Shown here piece by piece: positions 11,154 to 21,812 of a stretch of DNA of 64,000 bases. The DNA comes from Ustulina deusta (Eukaryota > Ascomycota > Sordariomycetes > Xylariales > Xylariaceae). The stretch covers positions 248,001 to 312,000 of the forward strand of contig JAJNNX010000043.1 of assembly GCA_023159155.1 (NCBI GenBank), in the 5' to 3' direction. Numbering within the stretch: position 1 is the stretch's first letter; each line of letters starts with the position of its first letter. The position numbers and the translations under genes were made by a program. A model generated the notes under the pieces. It was not told the DNA's origin. It searched no databases and saw only the letters and a list, made by a program, of their open reading frames with translations.

Positions 11154-12090
11154 TTACCACGGAACATTGGTCCCGTCATAGCGGTGCGACTTGTTCTCTC
11201 AACCCTCCACATGAACCTTGGGCATTTGACCATTGTACTTCTGACCAGGGGTGAAAAGAATGTTCAACGCGGCCTTGGCACCCTGCTCCGGGGTCGAGTC
11301 AGCCATATCACCGCCTCCCAGCTCGGTTTTCAGCCACTTAAGTCAACGGAATTAGTTATTTGCTCGATAGGGAGGAAAGAGGGGAGAGAGGAGGGGTATA
11401 AAGGGGAAAGATACGTACTCCAGGACAAAGCGCAATGAAAGAAAAGCCTTCTCTCTCGTATTCAAGAGAGTATTGGACGGCCAGAGCGTCCATGGCAGCT
11501 TTTGAGACCTTGTAGGCGGGAGCAGGCAAGTATGTGGCATTTGAAGCGAGCGTAATTGACGCCAGGGAGGTTGCTCTGGATTGTGTTAGCAGGTGTCAAG
11601 AGATAAAAGTGTTGGCCTGTCCGTCTTACATATTCGCAACTTTCTTCAGATTGCCCTTCTGAAGAGTGGGAGGAAAGCTCGAGTTACCCAGTGGACACCA
11701 AGGACATTGATGGTAAAACTCTCTCGGAGATTGTCCCTGAATGACGTTAATGAGATTATATAATTGAATAGGTGAGACTCACATTGATTTGATCCCATCC
11801 GCCACATACTGACAGACCCCTGCGTTGTTGATTAGAATGTCGAGGCCTTTGCCGTCGAGGTTGGCTTGGACATCTGCTGCTGCTTGCAGAATAGATGCTT
11901 CGTCAGTGACGTCGAGTTTGAGGACAACAACTCGGTCGGGGTATGCCTTGGCGAGTTCATGCAAGGCTGGGGAGTCCCCTCGTGCGGTCGCATAGACTTT
12001 GCTGACGGTGGAAGATGGCAGAGAAACAAGCTCGCGGACGACTGCTAAGCCGAAGCCTCGGGAAGCGCCGGTAATCAAGAATGAAGACAT
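11154..12090 (-). pseudogene. Short-chain dehydrogenase/reductase, disrupted
   Basis: A fungal classical SDR (sniffer/carbonyl-reductase-like), about 250 aa when its pieces are aligned. Exon 1 (12090-11783) has the TGASRGFG cofactor motif and ILINNAG. Exon 2 starts after a GTGAGT intron with NLRESFTINVLGVHW. Exon 3 carries the active-site YKVSKAAMDAL (Tyr and Lys), and exon 4 begins GWLKTELGGG. There are two lesions. In exon 2, around 11665, one base is missing between LPL and QKGNLKKV, giving a stop a few codons later. Near the end, codon 11201-11199 is TGA where relatives have Trp (VHVEG-W-E...), while the usual C-terminal tail ending in a Pro-Trp and TAA at 11156-11154 remains readable. 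With both lesions it is probably a pseudogene. It lies head-to-tail behind the unknown gene and ahead of the transporter, as if part of one small cluster. Confidence 0.8.
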
Positions 12091-12613
12091 GCTGACTGGT
12101 TATTCGCTGCTTGTTCAGCTTACCTAGAGATTATCTGTTATGGTATGAATTGTATTCCTTTAAAAAGGACAGAGACAAAGACGCAGAAGGCGAAAAGTGA
12201 GGGGTAGAGAGCTTCTGGATTTCTAATAGGTACCTTATCCTAGGTATATGTATAAGAAACTATAAGGGTTGCACAGATTGACGAGTCAACTTTTAGGGAG
12301 TATAAAGAGCAATATCTACTAAATGTTGGTTCAGGATATAGCTATCTAAGCCACAGTACTTTCAAAGTTACCTACTATATAGGTGGTACGTACCTCCTGG
12401 TTACCGGGAGCTGGGAAGGAAGCAATGCTTTCGTTTTTAACAAAAGAAAAATAACTTCAGTAAAACAAAAGTTAACTAGGCTCCGAAATTTTCTATGTAT
12501 TCTCCTACAGTTCAAACAAGAAATACTACAGACCGGTAGCAGAATACACCTAGCCATACAAATATAGCCATACAAACCTGCAACCGGCAGCCATACAGAC
12601 CTTCAACCAACAG
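12091..12613. other. Intergenic region
   Basis: This 523-bp AT-rich spacer lies upstream of the SDR pseudogene and downstream of the TAG-interrupted unknown gene. No gene or clear element is seen. Confidence 0.45.
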
Positions 12614-13807
12614 CTATACAGTGAACCAAGCATAATCAGTAGAAACGCCATTTGCATCTACCGTCCATGTGCCATTTTCAACAAGGGCCGTCCAGTGGTC
12701 GAAGACTTCAGCAAGCCTCGGTTCTCTAGGCGGACCCCATCGGCATGGAGACCGAAACTCGCAAGCGCTGCAAAGTCCCGAGCTGGCAACGAAACGCACC
12801 AGGTCGGAGTTTCCCGTGTCGGGCATGGCGTAGAGTCCGCTTTGCCGATTTACTGTGAACTTGCCGAATCCCCAATTCTAATCGAAAGATTTAATGTCTT
12901 GGTTGGCGCCCTGCCCGACGTCGTGAGGTACGGGGTCGATGCCAGGTAGGACCAGGGTCGGCCAGTTGTCTTCGTCCCCCAGCCAGTGCGTCCGGCGCAC
13001 CGAGTCTGACGCCTCGGCACCATAGATTTTGTCGAGGAGGGATGGCGTGAACACGCGGATTCCAGGTGCAACGAAGGAGAAGTCCGGTCGGTGTGCGGTG
13101 GTTAGAAAGTTAGCCGCAAAGGCGCTGACCTTGAATGGCGCCAGGGTGTGAGAATCTAGCGGCTTTAGCCGACGGTAAGAAGCAGCTTTATTTTCCTTAG
13201 GCGGCATGCGGAGCTCGATACTCGAAAGCAGGCGATAGAAGGCCGCGACCGACTGCTCCACGTCGTGTTGCGTCCAGCTTCTGGCCCTGATCGTTGTCTC
13301 TTGGGCATCCCAGTAGAACTTACCCGTGGCCTAAGCGTCGAGTGACTTCTGCAGTATTACCTCCAGCGGTAGCCACTGACCGGGAGGCGGAAAACGAGGG
13401 GAGTTGCCGCTGCGCCAAAGGGCCTGGTACGACTGAATATCGACATAAATGCCGCCATCCATAGGTGAATCACTACTATTCTACCCATAGAGCAAAACGA
13501 AGGACAGCTCGTGCCCAATCCAATCAAACCAGAACGTACTTAAGTCTGGCTAATATAAGAATGGAGTCAGCAAACTTACACCTCCATTCGCGTCGAGTAG
13601 CGTGGTATCGAGTAGGCATAGAAAGCGGTACCACGGTAAATCGTTCAGTGAGGGAATGTCGCCGAACTCAGGAGCTATGTCCAAAAAGCGCGCTGCAAGA
13701 GTTTGCTCGATTTGCACGTCTGGGTCGTGCTCGGTAGCCTTTACGAGGAGCTGATTGTGCAGGGCCGCGCAGCGTTCTGGCGAGAAGGTTGAGAATGGGG
13801 AATCCAT
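12614..13807 (-). pseudogene. Unknown protein, single frame interrupted only by four TAG codons
   Basis: One minus-strand frame runs 398 codons from ATG 13807 to TAG 12614 and reads as a coherent globular protein. It is interrupted four times, always by TAG: 13552-13550, 13483-13481, 13333-13331 and 12880-12878. Flanking residues are LTPFLY-stop-PDLSTFWFDW, FVLLYG-stop-NSSDSPMDGG, KSLDA-stop-ATGKFYWDA and DIKSFD-stop-NWGFGKF. Each is a natural place for an aromatic residue, so Trp is likely, although Gln (CAG) is not excluded. An intron covering the first TAG would be 30 nt, too short, and the frame is open through it. The segments are rich in Trp, Phe and Tyr, with no signal peptide and no family I recognise. 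It may have belonged with the adjacent SDR and exporter. It is either a RIP-mutated pseudogene or a gene needing stop-codon recoding. Confidence 0.7.
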
Positions 13808-16106
13808 CGTGCTCCTGTTGTATGAGTCCCCAAAGTACTGATTAGCTTAACTTAATTTAGACCTGCCAAGGATACTATCTTCCAAATGTAACGTTAGCTT
13901 TTCTGTACCTTCATACCAGGCTGAAAACCTCCGGCCAAAATGGTTCTTTAGGTGGAGTGCCGACGCCGGAGCAACCGGCGGCTAACGGCCAAGGTGACCG
14001 GGGTGGCGCCGAATAACCGGGATTCGGTCAGAGAGACGCCCGTGCTGGTGTCGGTCATTTTACTATGCCTGAGCCACTGCCGCTAACAAGGCGGTAGTGA
14101 CCATATCGGTAGCAACTTTCCTATAAGACGTAATACATATTTTTGGATATACTGACTTACTCATTTTTCTCATGCGAAATCTACGCCTGGCTGCGAGAAA
14201 CTCATCCAGCACATCGATGCAACTGAGTCCGTCAACTTGGACTATGGCAGAGAGGACGGTGGGCACTCCATCGTATAAGTCAAAATCCTTCGCCTCGCAT
14301 CCCTAGAGGTCGAATTTCCAAGAATGTAAGATATAGATTATGCTAGTAGATCCCAACGCGAATCTCATGATTAGCAAGAACCATGCAAAGTTCTCCAGAA
14401 GAAGTCTCAGAGCCATCCTGATGTCTACACCAGGCAGTGTAAAAAATATATATTTGTTATAAACAAGCTAATTAGAATGCCGCAACTTACTTCTGTGCCA
14501 ATCATTCAACCTTGACTCGGCAGATCTGGCTATGGACTGATATAAGCCCCAACCCTTTGCGCCCTTGAGGAATCAGCTACTAAACAGGACATGAATTACT
14601 ACTATGACAAAGGCCTTCAAATTACCCGGGCATGTTAAACAGGTGCAGCCAACATTCGCAACTCCGTAAAAGATGGTTTTCGAAGTAGATTATCACAGTT
14701 TGTCAAGGGGATAATTATCAAGATATTATTAAGTATCAACTAAAAATATTTGGTAAAAGAACACTCACGACAAATATTGGACAAGAGTCTATTAGCGCTG
14801 GAACCCCTCAAACATTATTTACTAATAAATAATTCACCAATACGTCAGAATGTTGTAACATTTATTGCTTCTGATTTTATCATCTTTCTTGTTACTGGAA
14901 GACTTTAGAAGAGACAGTAGATCTCTTCAATAAACATACCCAGTGAGTGTTGACGCTCCTTGAGTTGGATCTAACAAAACACCCACAGATGCCGAAATAC
15001 TACTCGTTAGCAGGTGTTCGGTCAGGCGCCTCGGCATTTTGCCCCCCTCTATCAGCCGGTGTTTGGCTGACTTGCCTAGGGGAAGAGCACCGTTTTGACT
15101 TAGTTTTACTAGGCGGCTGTTGAACCAATGGCTCATTTGCTGGACTATGATCAGCAAAATTATTTGGGTGAAGAGAACACCATGGAAGATGAGAACCAGT
15201 CTCGCCGCAAACTACACAAGGCGTGATGAAGGGATTTTTGGATTTGGATCTTCGAGAATTTGTGGCAAAGTGAACGGTGAGGTGCCGGCGTTCACTTTCG
15301 AAACTATTGTAAATGAGTTGTGGATAGTAGGGAGGGGGTGGGCATTAAGAATTAGCAGATCCTAGAAATATATACACCCGTTTCTAATACATGGGTGGTT
15401 TTCACTCTGCCAAACAGAGGCTATGAACTCTCAATGCTTCATGGATGTTCCAGCGTCCCTATAGATGTCCTAGGGTCTGTATGGACGTTTAGGAATGTCT
15501 TTCGAAAACGATAGAATTGTATTATAAACCTGGGGTTTAACAAAGACTTTATTTGAGTACCCGTTGCCTAGTTACAGTAAAGGAGGTACCGAAACAAATT
15601 CCTTCCACTTCAATTTTATGATAAAAAAGGGTGTTTTTAGTGGCTTTGGTAGAGACGTCATGAAACAACTAGGTATTAGTGACTATTCTGAGAAATCAAC
15701 TCCACGACCAAGGTGATTACTATTGTCAAAAATCCTACGCAACATAATAACCCATACTTCCAGATGAAAAGAGAATTGAAGGCTACCTATGTCTATGAGG
15801 ACCCATTATGAAAAGGCTCAGTCCCTAAAAATGCCACCACATTATGAACCGCCTGTCTTCTAAATATCCGTATATCAGTATCCTAGCGCATGACGCCAAA
15901 GCACTTGCGCCGACACAACTACCCATTGCCCCAAAAATTCCAAGAATTTCCCTTCGTCGTCCCTGTGGCACGTTTTTACTTGCCTCTTGCTACCAAGGCT
16001 AGTATGGGAATCTACCACTGCCTAATAAAGATGTTCGGGCCAATGTCAACGCTAACGTCGCTAGCAGTGACATATTTAATTGAACGGAGTCGCGTCTACT
16101 AGCAAT
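13808..16106. other. 2.3-kb gene-free spacer
   Basis: Only short frames occur. A 67-codon minus-strand frame at 14063-14266 has an amphipathic helix-like segment but no recognisable family. A GC-richer patch occurs at 13920-14060 in an otherwise AT-rich stretch. Nothing else can be supported. Confidence 0.45.
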
Positions 16107-17778
16107 TCATATGCTCCCCATCGACTCTCCCTCTCCTCGTCTGTTAACCGCTACTTTGCATAGTTTTCCGTAAGCCCACACGGTGAACCATACCACATTG
16201 GCATCCACGAAGCGTGAGCCTAGGTCAGCAGCCCACATGATTACAAAACCGACGATGACGGCAGCTAGACCGATACTTGTACCGTACTTCCACTGCGAGT
16301 CGGACCCTATGAGCTGCAGGAAATATTTCCCTAGCCAGAAGCCTAGGCTGTGTAGAATAAGCATATGAACTAGATAAAGAGCAAACGACACGCGGCCGAG
16401 GTACTGCGCGAGCCGAGTCGTGAAGATCCGTTGCAAGAAACGTGCGCTGTCGACCACCAGCACAAGAAATATGGCGGCTATCGGTTGCCAGAAATAGTCC
16501 GCAGCCCGCATACCAATGAAATGTGCAGGGATCAGGTGGGCGAGTGTCTTGAAGCCGTAGCTATCGGGAGCCTGTCGGCCATACTCCGGCATGCCGAGGA
16601 TAAACAATCCAACCAGAAACGCCGCAGTCGAGCACAGCCGGCGGAAGACATGACTTCTCCAAACCACGGAACAACGCGGCCTGCTTCGCTCGGCGTCGGG
16701 GTCGTCCCTGCCTTCGTCATGTGATAGTTCTCTCATTCCGGCCGCTCCCTGGGATCGGAGGTTGGATTCGACGACGAGCATGCCCCCTACGAAGAGGAAC
16801 TCGCCCCAGTGGATGTACCAAAGTGAATAGACTGCGACGCACAACGTGATGACGACGCGCGATCGTGTCGTGCATCTCGACAGTGCCAGCAACAAAGAAA
16901 ATACAACGAGCGAGCCCTTGAACTCTATCGGCATTGTCCATAGCGAGTCGCTATAGACCAACGGGACGCTAACCCGGCCGTAGAAGTCAGAAATAGGCAT
17001 GAGAGTGGCCGCGTAGTTTCCCAACTGGCCCCAGAGTGTTTCGAAGCGAGGCGGGTTCATCGGGTAGATCGCGGCGCCGGGCATGCCTTCTGCGCTATAG
17101 CCTCCGAAATAGGCGATCACCGGGGCCGGCGCGCATAGAATGGCGGCTGGGATGAACAGCCTGGAATGGCGCCGGAAGATGGAGGACGCCAGTGCTTGGT
17201 CCATCTTCGAATGCTCGTCGTTCTGGATGAGGTTTAGCGGCTTCCAGCTGAGTGCGTAGCCCGAAATCGCGAAGAAGAGCATGACGTTGGCGGGGCCCGA
17301 GATGGCGAGGCGGATGATGGGGAGCTGGATGAGGTAGTCGTTCCAGTTCGTCCAGCCGTTGTGGATGTCCCAGGAGAACCAGATCAGCGACATGTGGTGC
17401 AGGACGACGAACAATGCCGCAACACCGCGAAGACCATCTTTGCTTTCTCCGTTAGACGGAACAAGACAACAACGTATATAAACGGATATACTAACCTAGC
17501 CAGGCCGTCGGTCGCTGTTTCTTTGGCCTGGCTTGAGCGGTCCATGGGTGCAGGAAGCTGGGAACGAGAACCCCGAGCATTCGAAGCCATCGCAAAAAGG
17601 ATATTCGCCTTCTGTGTGCGATTTTCCTAGCGGACGGGACGCGTGACTCGAGGGGGACAACAGGGCTTTCCGCATCTTCTTTCTCGAGGTAATCGGTCTC
17701 GTTTTCGAGCAGATGGTAGTTTGCCGAGATATCAGCGCTGCGCGGCCGTAGCTGGGGAAATATCTCCGAAATCTTCAT
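16107..17778 (-). CDS. Acyltransferase 3 family membrane protein
   Basis: Integral-membrane O-acyltransferase of the acyltransferase-3/OafA family, 537 aa from two exons (17778-17496 and 17437-16107; 58-nt intron with GTTAGT donor). The N-terminal 90 aa are cytosolic and charged. The domain opens across the splice junction with TAWL-DGLRGVAALFVVLHHM, whose Arg and His are typical of the family. About ten hydrophobic helices follow, including the GPANVMLFFAISGYAL segment and FALYLVHMLILHSLGFWLG near the end. These enzymes transfer acetyl or other acyl groups to sugars or secondary metabolites at membranes; the acceptor here is unknown. I chose the ATG at 17778 because upstream in-frame sequence runs through a poly-T/poly-A tract. 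It looks intact, unlike its neighbours to the left. Confidence 0.88.
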
Positions 17779-18117
17779 TTTACACGAAAAAAAAAAAAAA
17801 CAAAAAAAAAAGGAAGAGCAGTGATTTTTGCTTCGCAAATCCAGAAGCTGGGATTTGGAAGGGCACAAAATAGCTATAGAATTAGCGAGATGCTTAGATA
17901 CGAGTGTTGGGTGTGCGTCCGCAGACATATGTAGATTGTGCCAGTCGCTCGTAACCATTGGAAGTAAGATACACAGAAAGGGGGGACTCAGTCGCTTCCC
18001 GTGCCTCCGGGTCTCTCGCTTCAAGGACAAATTAGATTGAACAAATTAAATTAACTCAACCATACTTGGTGCAGGTAATACAACTGTACGCAGTAGCATC
18101 AGGGACAAGTGGTGAGG

Positions 18118-18119
18118 TA
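18118..18119. repeat. Target-site duplication TA (left)
   Basis: The TA dinucleotide directly abuts the left terminal inverted repeat and is matched by TA at 20028-20029. This is the expected footprint of Tc1/mariner/pogo insertion. Confidence 0.75.
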
Positions 18120-18161
18120 AGCTAACACCCCCCCTTGCGAACCACCCCATCGCGACCCAGC
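18120..18161 (+). repeat. Left terminal inverted repeat, 42 bp
   Basis: Begins AGCTAACACCCCCCCTTGCG and is the reverse complement of 19986-20027 except for one mismatch (G versus A at TIR position 35). It includes a run of seven C. Confidence 0.88.
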
Positions 18162-18247
18162 CACCAAAATAGCCACCCACCAACTTTCGAAGCTATTATT
18201 TATAGCATAACATAGTATTTACAGCCAACCTTAGTGTTTTTATTAAA

Positions 18248-19900
18248 TATTAAAACGTTCTGACTTTAATTATATTTTTAGTTTTTGTTTCTTTTGCTTT
18301 TAGTACGTCCTTGTTTCTGGCTTTATTTATATATAGCGTTTGCTGTTGCAATTTTTGCTTAACTTGCCGTACATAGGTTATATAAATAAAATAATAACTA
18401 GGTAGCAATTTAACTAACTTGTGCTTTAATATAGTTTTTTTAGCTAGTTTAGCTTTTAATAGCTTAATATATGTTTTTAAAATTATAATTTTTTTGGCCT
18501 TCTAATTAAAAGCTTTGCTAGTTTTTATAAAAAATAGCTTTTATAATAGGTTATTAAAAAAAAAGTAGTGTTTAGCTAATTTTTAAGTTATATATTATAA
18601 ATTTTAGCTTTTTATAAATGTTATAATTTTTATTTAGCTTGGTTTAAGCTAATATTTAAATATTTTAAATTAATTGGTTAATATAAATATTAGCTAAACT
18701 TTATAAATAATACTTTTATTTTTAAGTATAATATATTTTAAAAATAATAGTAATTAGATATTTTTTAGCTATATTTTAGCTATTGTTTATGTTTTTTTAA
18801 TAGTTTTTAGTAATAAAATAGTATTGCAAACCTATTTATATGTTATAATTATATCTTTTTTTAAAAATATAACGCTAAAGCAGTTTTTAAATATTTTTTT
18901 AACTTTATTTTTAAGCTTTTTTTTTAATAAACTAAAAATTCTAATATTTAATACCTATATAATATAGCTATAGTATAGTTTATAAAAAATAAGCTATATT
19001 TTATTTAAAAAATAAAGCTATAAAAAGTTATTATTTATATATAAATTGTAGCTATTATATATTAGTACAACTTATATATTACTAAAATAGCTTTAAATAA
19101 ATAAAATAAAAATATTAATAAGTTAATTAATAGTAATAAAATTATAGGTTTATTTATTAAATAAAGTTTTAAACCGCTAGTTTTTAAATAAACTATAATT
19201 TATGTTTAAAAACTATTAATTTTAAATATTAATTTTTTTAAAAATAAGTAATAGTAGTAAAGCAATACTTTTATTGCTAATATATTTAAAAAATATTATT
19301 TATTTGTTTTTTTTAATGTTTTTTTTTAAAACTATATATATTAAAGTTTTATAAATAATTTAATAACTTTTTTTTATATTTTAGCTAATACCTATTTTAT
19401 TAGCGTTAAAAAATTGTTTTAAAAATATATTTGCTAATTTAAAAGTTTTAAAACGTTTAAAAAATAGCTTAATATTAGCTATAGTTGCTTTATTAACGTA
19501 CAAATAATTAATAAATATTAATCTAGTAATTTTTAGTTTGAGATTATAAAAAAAAAAACATATATATTTTAAGGTTTTTAAAAACTAATAGTATATGTTT
19601 AGCTATATACTTAAATTTAATTATTAAAAATATAAAGCTTAGCTTAGCCTAACCTATAGCCTAATTAACTAGTTTAGTTTTAAAGTATAGAAATAAGATC
19701 TAAAAGTATTAATATAATTATTTTTTAGTTAAAATGCTATTAAAGCAGCAGTATATATATAACTAGTTAATATTCTATTAAATAGCTGTTTGTTTTTGCG
19801 AAGTACTAAGTTAAGTAGTACAAACTGCAACTGCTATATATTATTAGTTGCTATATAAAAGTATTGCAATAAAAAGGAGTTAATTCTAAAGAAAATGAGG
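18248..19900 (-). pseudogene. Transposase relic inside the Fot1-like element
   Basis: The interior has no intact frame. On the minus strand at about 18376-18248 an open run of some 40 codons is rich in Lys, Gln and Ala (VKQKLQQQ, VLKAKETKTK) and ends in TAA. This resembles the basic C-terminal tail of Fot/pogo transposases. The rest is too mutated toward A and T to read. Orientation and identity are inferred from this tail and the TIRs. Confidence 0.4.
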
Positions 19901-19985
19901 GTAAAAAGAGAATATGAGAACTGAACGCGGTTGCGTTATTTAATAATTTTTAATTGAGGTAGTTGGGGTTAGTAGCGCGTTTTTA

Positions 19986-20027
19986 GCTGGGTTGCGATGG
20001 GGTGGTTCGCAAGGGGGGGTGTTAGCT
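19986..20027 (-). repeat. Right terminal inverted repeat, 42 bp
   Basis: Reverse complement of the left TIR with one mismatch. It ends GTGTTAGCT directly before TA at 20028-20029. Confidence 0.88.
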
Positions 20028-21143
20028 TATCCCGTCGGTTGGCTACACCAGAAAGTCTGTGCGAGTATACTTACTATGTGAGCAATAATTATCGGTGCTT
20101 CGGCCAGTTAACTATTGATTTTTCCTTGTGTGGTGAGATTCAGCTACGAGGAGCACGCTTGCCGAACTTTTTATTTCGCTATTTCGGCGAGGGTTTTGTC
20201 CCCCCACGCCAAATGCTCCGTACTACGATAAGAATCAGCAGTTCAAGACTACGGGCTGTAGTAAATAAAGGGTTCATTCACTCTGGGGCATCCAGGAGAT
20301 GTAGGAGCATATTGAAGCAAGAACTTTGCCAAAGTAGAAATCAATGACTCTAGCTTGGGTACTGTCTCAATACCACTGATCTGCTTCGTGCGTAGGGAGA
20401 GTAACCCTCGGGATTCAAGTCAAGGCTACCAGTCAAGATATTTCTGGATTTTTGGAGTGATATCAAGTGTATCGTTACCCCGGGAGCACATAGCAGACAC
20501 CTGTAACAGGGGGACCGTTGACGACAGGAGATTCAGAACAATGAAACTCCAAGGGCCGATTGCCGTGACACTGCGTTCCCATTGTCTCCCGGTTCTGTGT
20601 GGTGCAGTCAGTTCGCGTTCAACATGTCGTTATACCTGAATAGTAAGAGGGGTTGCCTCGTTAGGGGTACTGGGAATCGATGAATGATGGAATTTATAAT
20701 CACGGCGTTTTCAATTACTATGCCTAGAGGTACACTTTGGCTGGTTTAATGGGACAGGAAGGTAATAGGCCATGTCAATTCACCACAATAAAAGCTTCAT
20801 CTCAGAATGTCAGACAACACCAATTACCAAACAGAGGAAACATGGTAGAGCACGTCTAAGAGCCGAGTATATAAAAGGGGCTCATAAACGAACGCTGATA
20901 TTCTAGACAGGGGTAAATTCCTACGGCCGATACAATCAGGACCGATAACAATGTCGAGTGTTACCCCTACGTTACCTAGGTACCTGCTTAAAGTGACCGC
21001 CGTACAAGGTACAGGGACATTGGCAGGAGCGTACACGCAATCAAAGTAAGTCCTATGCAGCTTACCGGTTTACTCTAAGAACACAGGCCTCTTGGCAAGC
21101 ACCTACAGCGCAATAGCCAGCAGACATTCCCAACAAGACAACA
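20028..21143. other. Intergenic region between transposon and tRNA gene
   Basis: 1.1 kb of mixed composition without a supportable gene. A 116-codon plus-strand frame starts inside the transposon TIR and has no recognisable features. Confidence 0.45.
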
Positions 21144-21230
21144 ACCATCATCGTCTAGTGGTTTAGGATACCAGATTTTCATCACCGTGGATATTTTCTG
21201 GGGGCCGGAGTTCGAACCTCCGTGATGGTG
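21144..21230 (+). tRNA. tRNA-Glu(UUC): tRNA-Glu (UUC) with intron
   Basis: 87-nt gene with a full cloverleaf. The acceptor stem ACCATCA/TGATGGT pairs perfectly, with G as discriminator. The D arm GTCTAGTGGTTTAGGAT is typical of tRNA-Glu. The anticodon stem is CCAGA/TCTGG with loop TT-TTC-A, and the T arm CGGAG-TTCGAAC-CTCCG pairs perfectly. A 14-nt intron sits at the canonical 37/38 position, between the anticodon loop A and the 3' half of the stem. A T tract follows for Pol III termination. Confidence 0.92.
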
Positions 21231-21239
21231 TTTGTTCTC

Positions 21240-21259
21240 TTTTGCTTTCTTTTTTTTTT
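21240..21259 (+). terminator. Pol III terminator T tracts
   Basis: TTTT at 21240-21243 and a run of ten T at 21250-21259 lie 10 and 20 nt past the tRNA-Glu 3' end, as expected for RNA polymerase III termination. Confidence 0.7.
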
Positions 21260-21812
21260 ACCCTTTCCCTCCCATAGGTGCTCTACCCGGTTGTTGTAAC
21301 AACGGCTTACATTCAATGGTTTGGAAGAAGAAGAAAAAAAAGGTTCAACTTCACTGATAACCTTCTTTGGGGCTCAAGGTCCTTTGTTTTTCCCTCCCTG
21401 GGAGGAGATTCCCAAGGCCTATTTATACGCAAAGCTTCGAGGCTACAGTGGGGCACGATTGAGTAAGTAGGTACTGCTAGTTGAAGCTGCATAAGTGATA
21501 TGTGTGTATGTACCCTCGTAACCTTATTTCCTCCAATAGCCCTTCGCTCCTTTGCTATCCTCCAGGTTCCAGCTATGTACTAGGTATTCCTATATGGACA
21601 ATTTTGGCAGCCTTGGCCTCATGAAAGTTGCTCGAACCTCTTGACTCATTTCCCTTTTAGACCTCTGATACTTCTGACGTTATAAAACTCGTCCGACATC
21701 CCCATAATCAAGCGGATTTACGCGAAGTCATATTCGTTTCCCGAAACCAATCACATTTCCCGGTGCCACGAGTTCCCGTTATCACTCGCGTCCCTCGCAA
21801 ACTTGCTTGACC
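21260..21812. other. Intergenic region
   Basis: About 550 bp between the tRNA terminator and the 3' end of the epoxide hydrolase gene. No gene or repeat is seen. Confidence 0.4.

Larger units (their letters stand above)
18120..20027. mobile_element. Fot1/pogo-like DNA transposon, AT-rich relic
   Basis: A 1908-bp element bounded by 42-bp terminal inverted repeats that differ at one position, flanked by TA on both sides. Length, TA duplication and C-rich TIRs starting AGCTAACACCCCCCC fit the fungal Fot1/pogo superfamily (about 1.9 kb). The interior is overwhelmingly A+T from about 18200 to 19900 with a sharp change at both TIRs, the pattern expected from repeat-induced point mutation. No long reading frame survives. 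A lysine/glutamine-rich open stretch on the minus strand near the left end suggests the transposase ran right to left. Confidence 0.85.

Noticed and set aside
13550..13579. A GT-AG pair that would splice out the first TAG of the unknown gene
   Set aside because: It would be a 30-nt intron, below the fungal minimum, and the reading frame is continuous through it. The other three TAG codons would remain.
14063..14266. 67-codon minus-strand frame with a helix similar to Golgi tether (COG1) repeats
   Set aside because: The resemblance is faint and no flanking exons continue the similarity.
1..17800. Secondary-metabolite biosynthetic cluster
   Set aside because: A transporter, reductase and acyltransferase are present but no PKS, NRPS, terpene synthase or other core enzyme is visible in the window.
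19997..20347. 116-codon frame beginning inside the right TIR
   Set aside because: It starts in transposon sequence and has no recognisable features.
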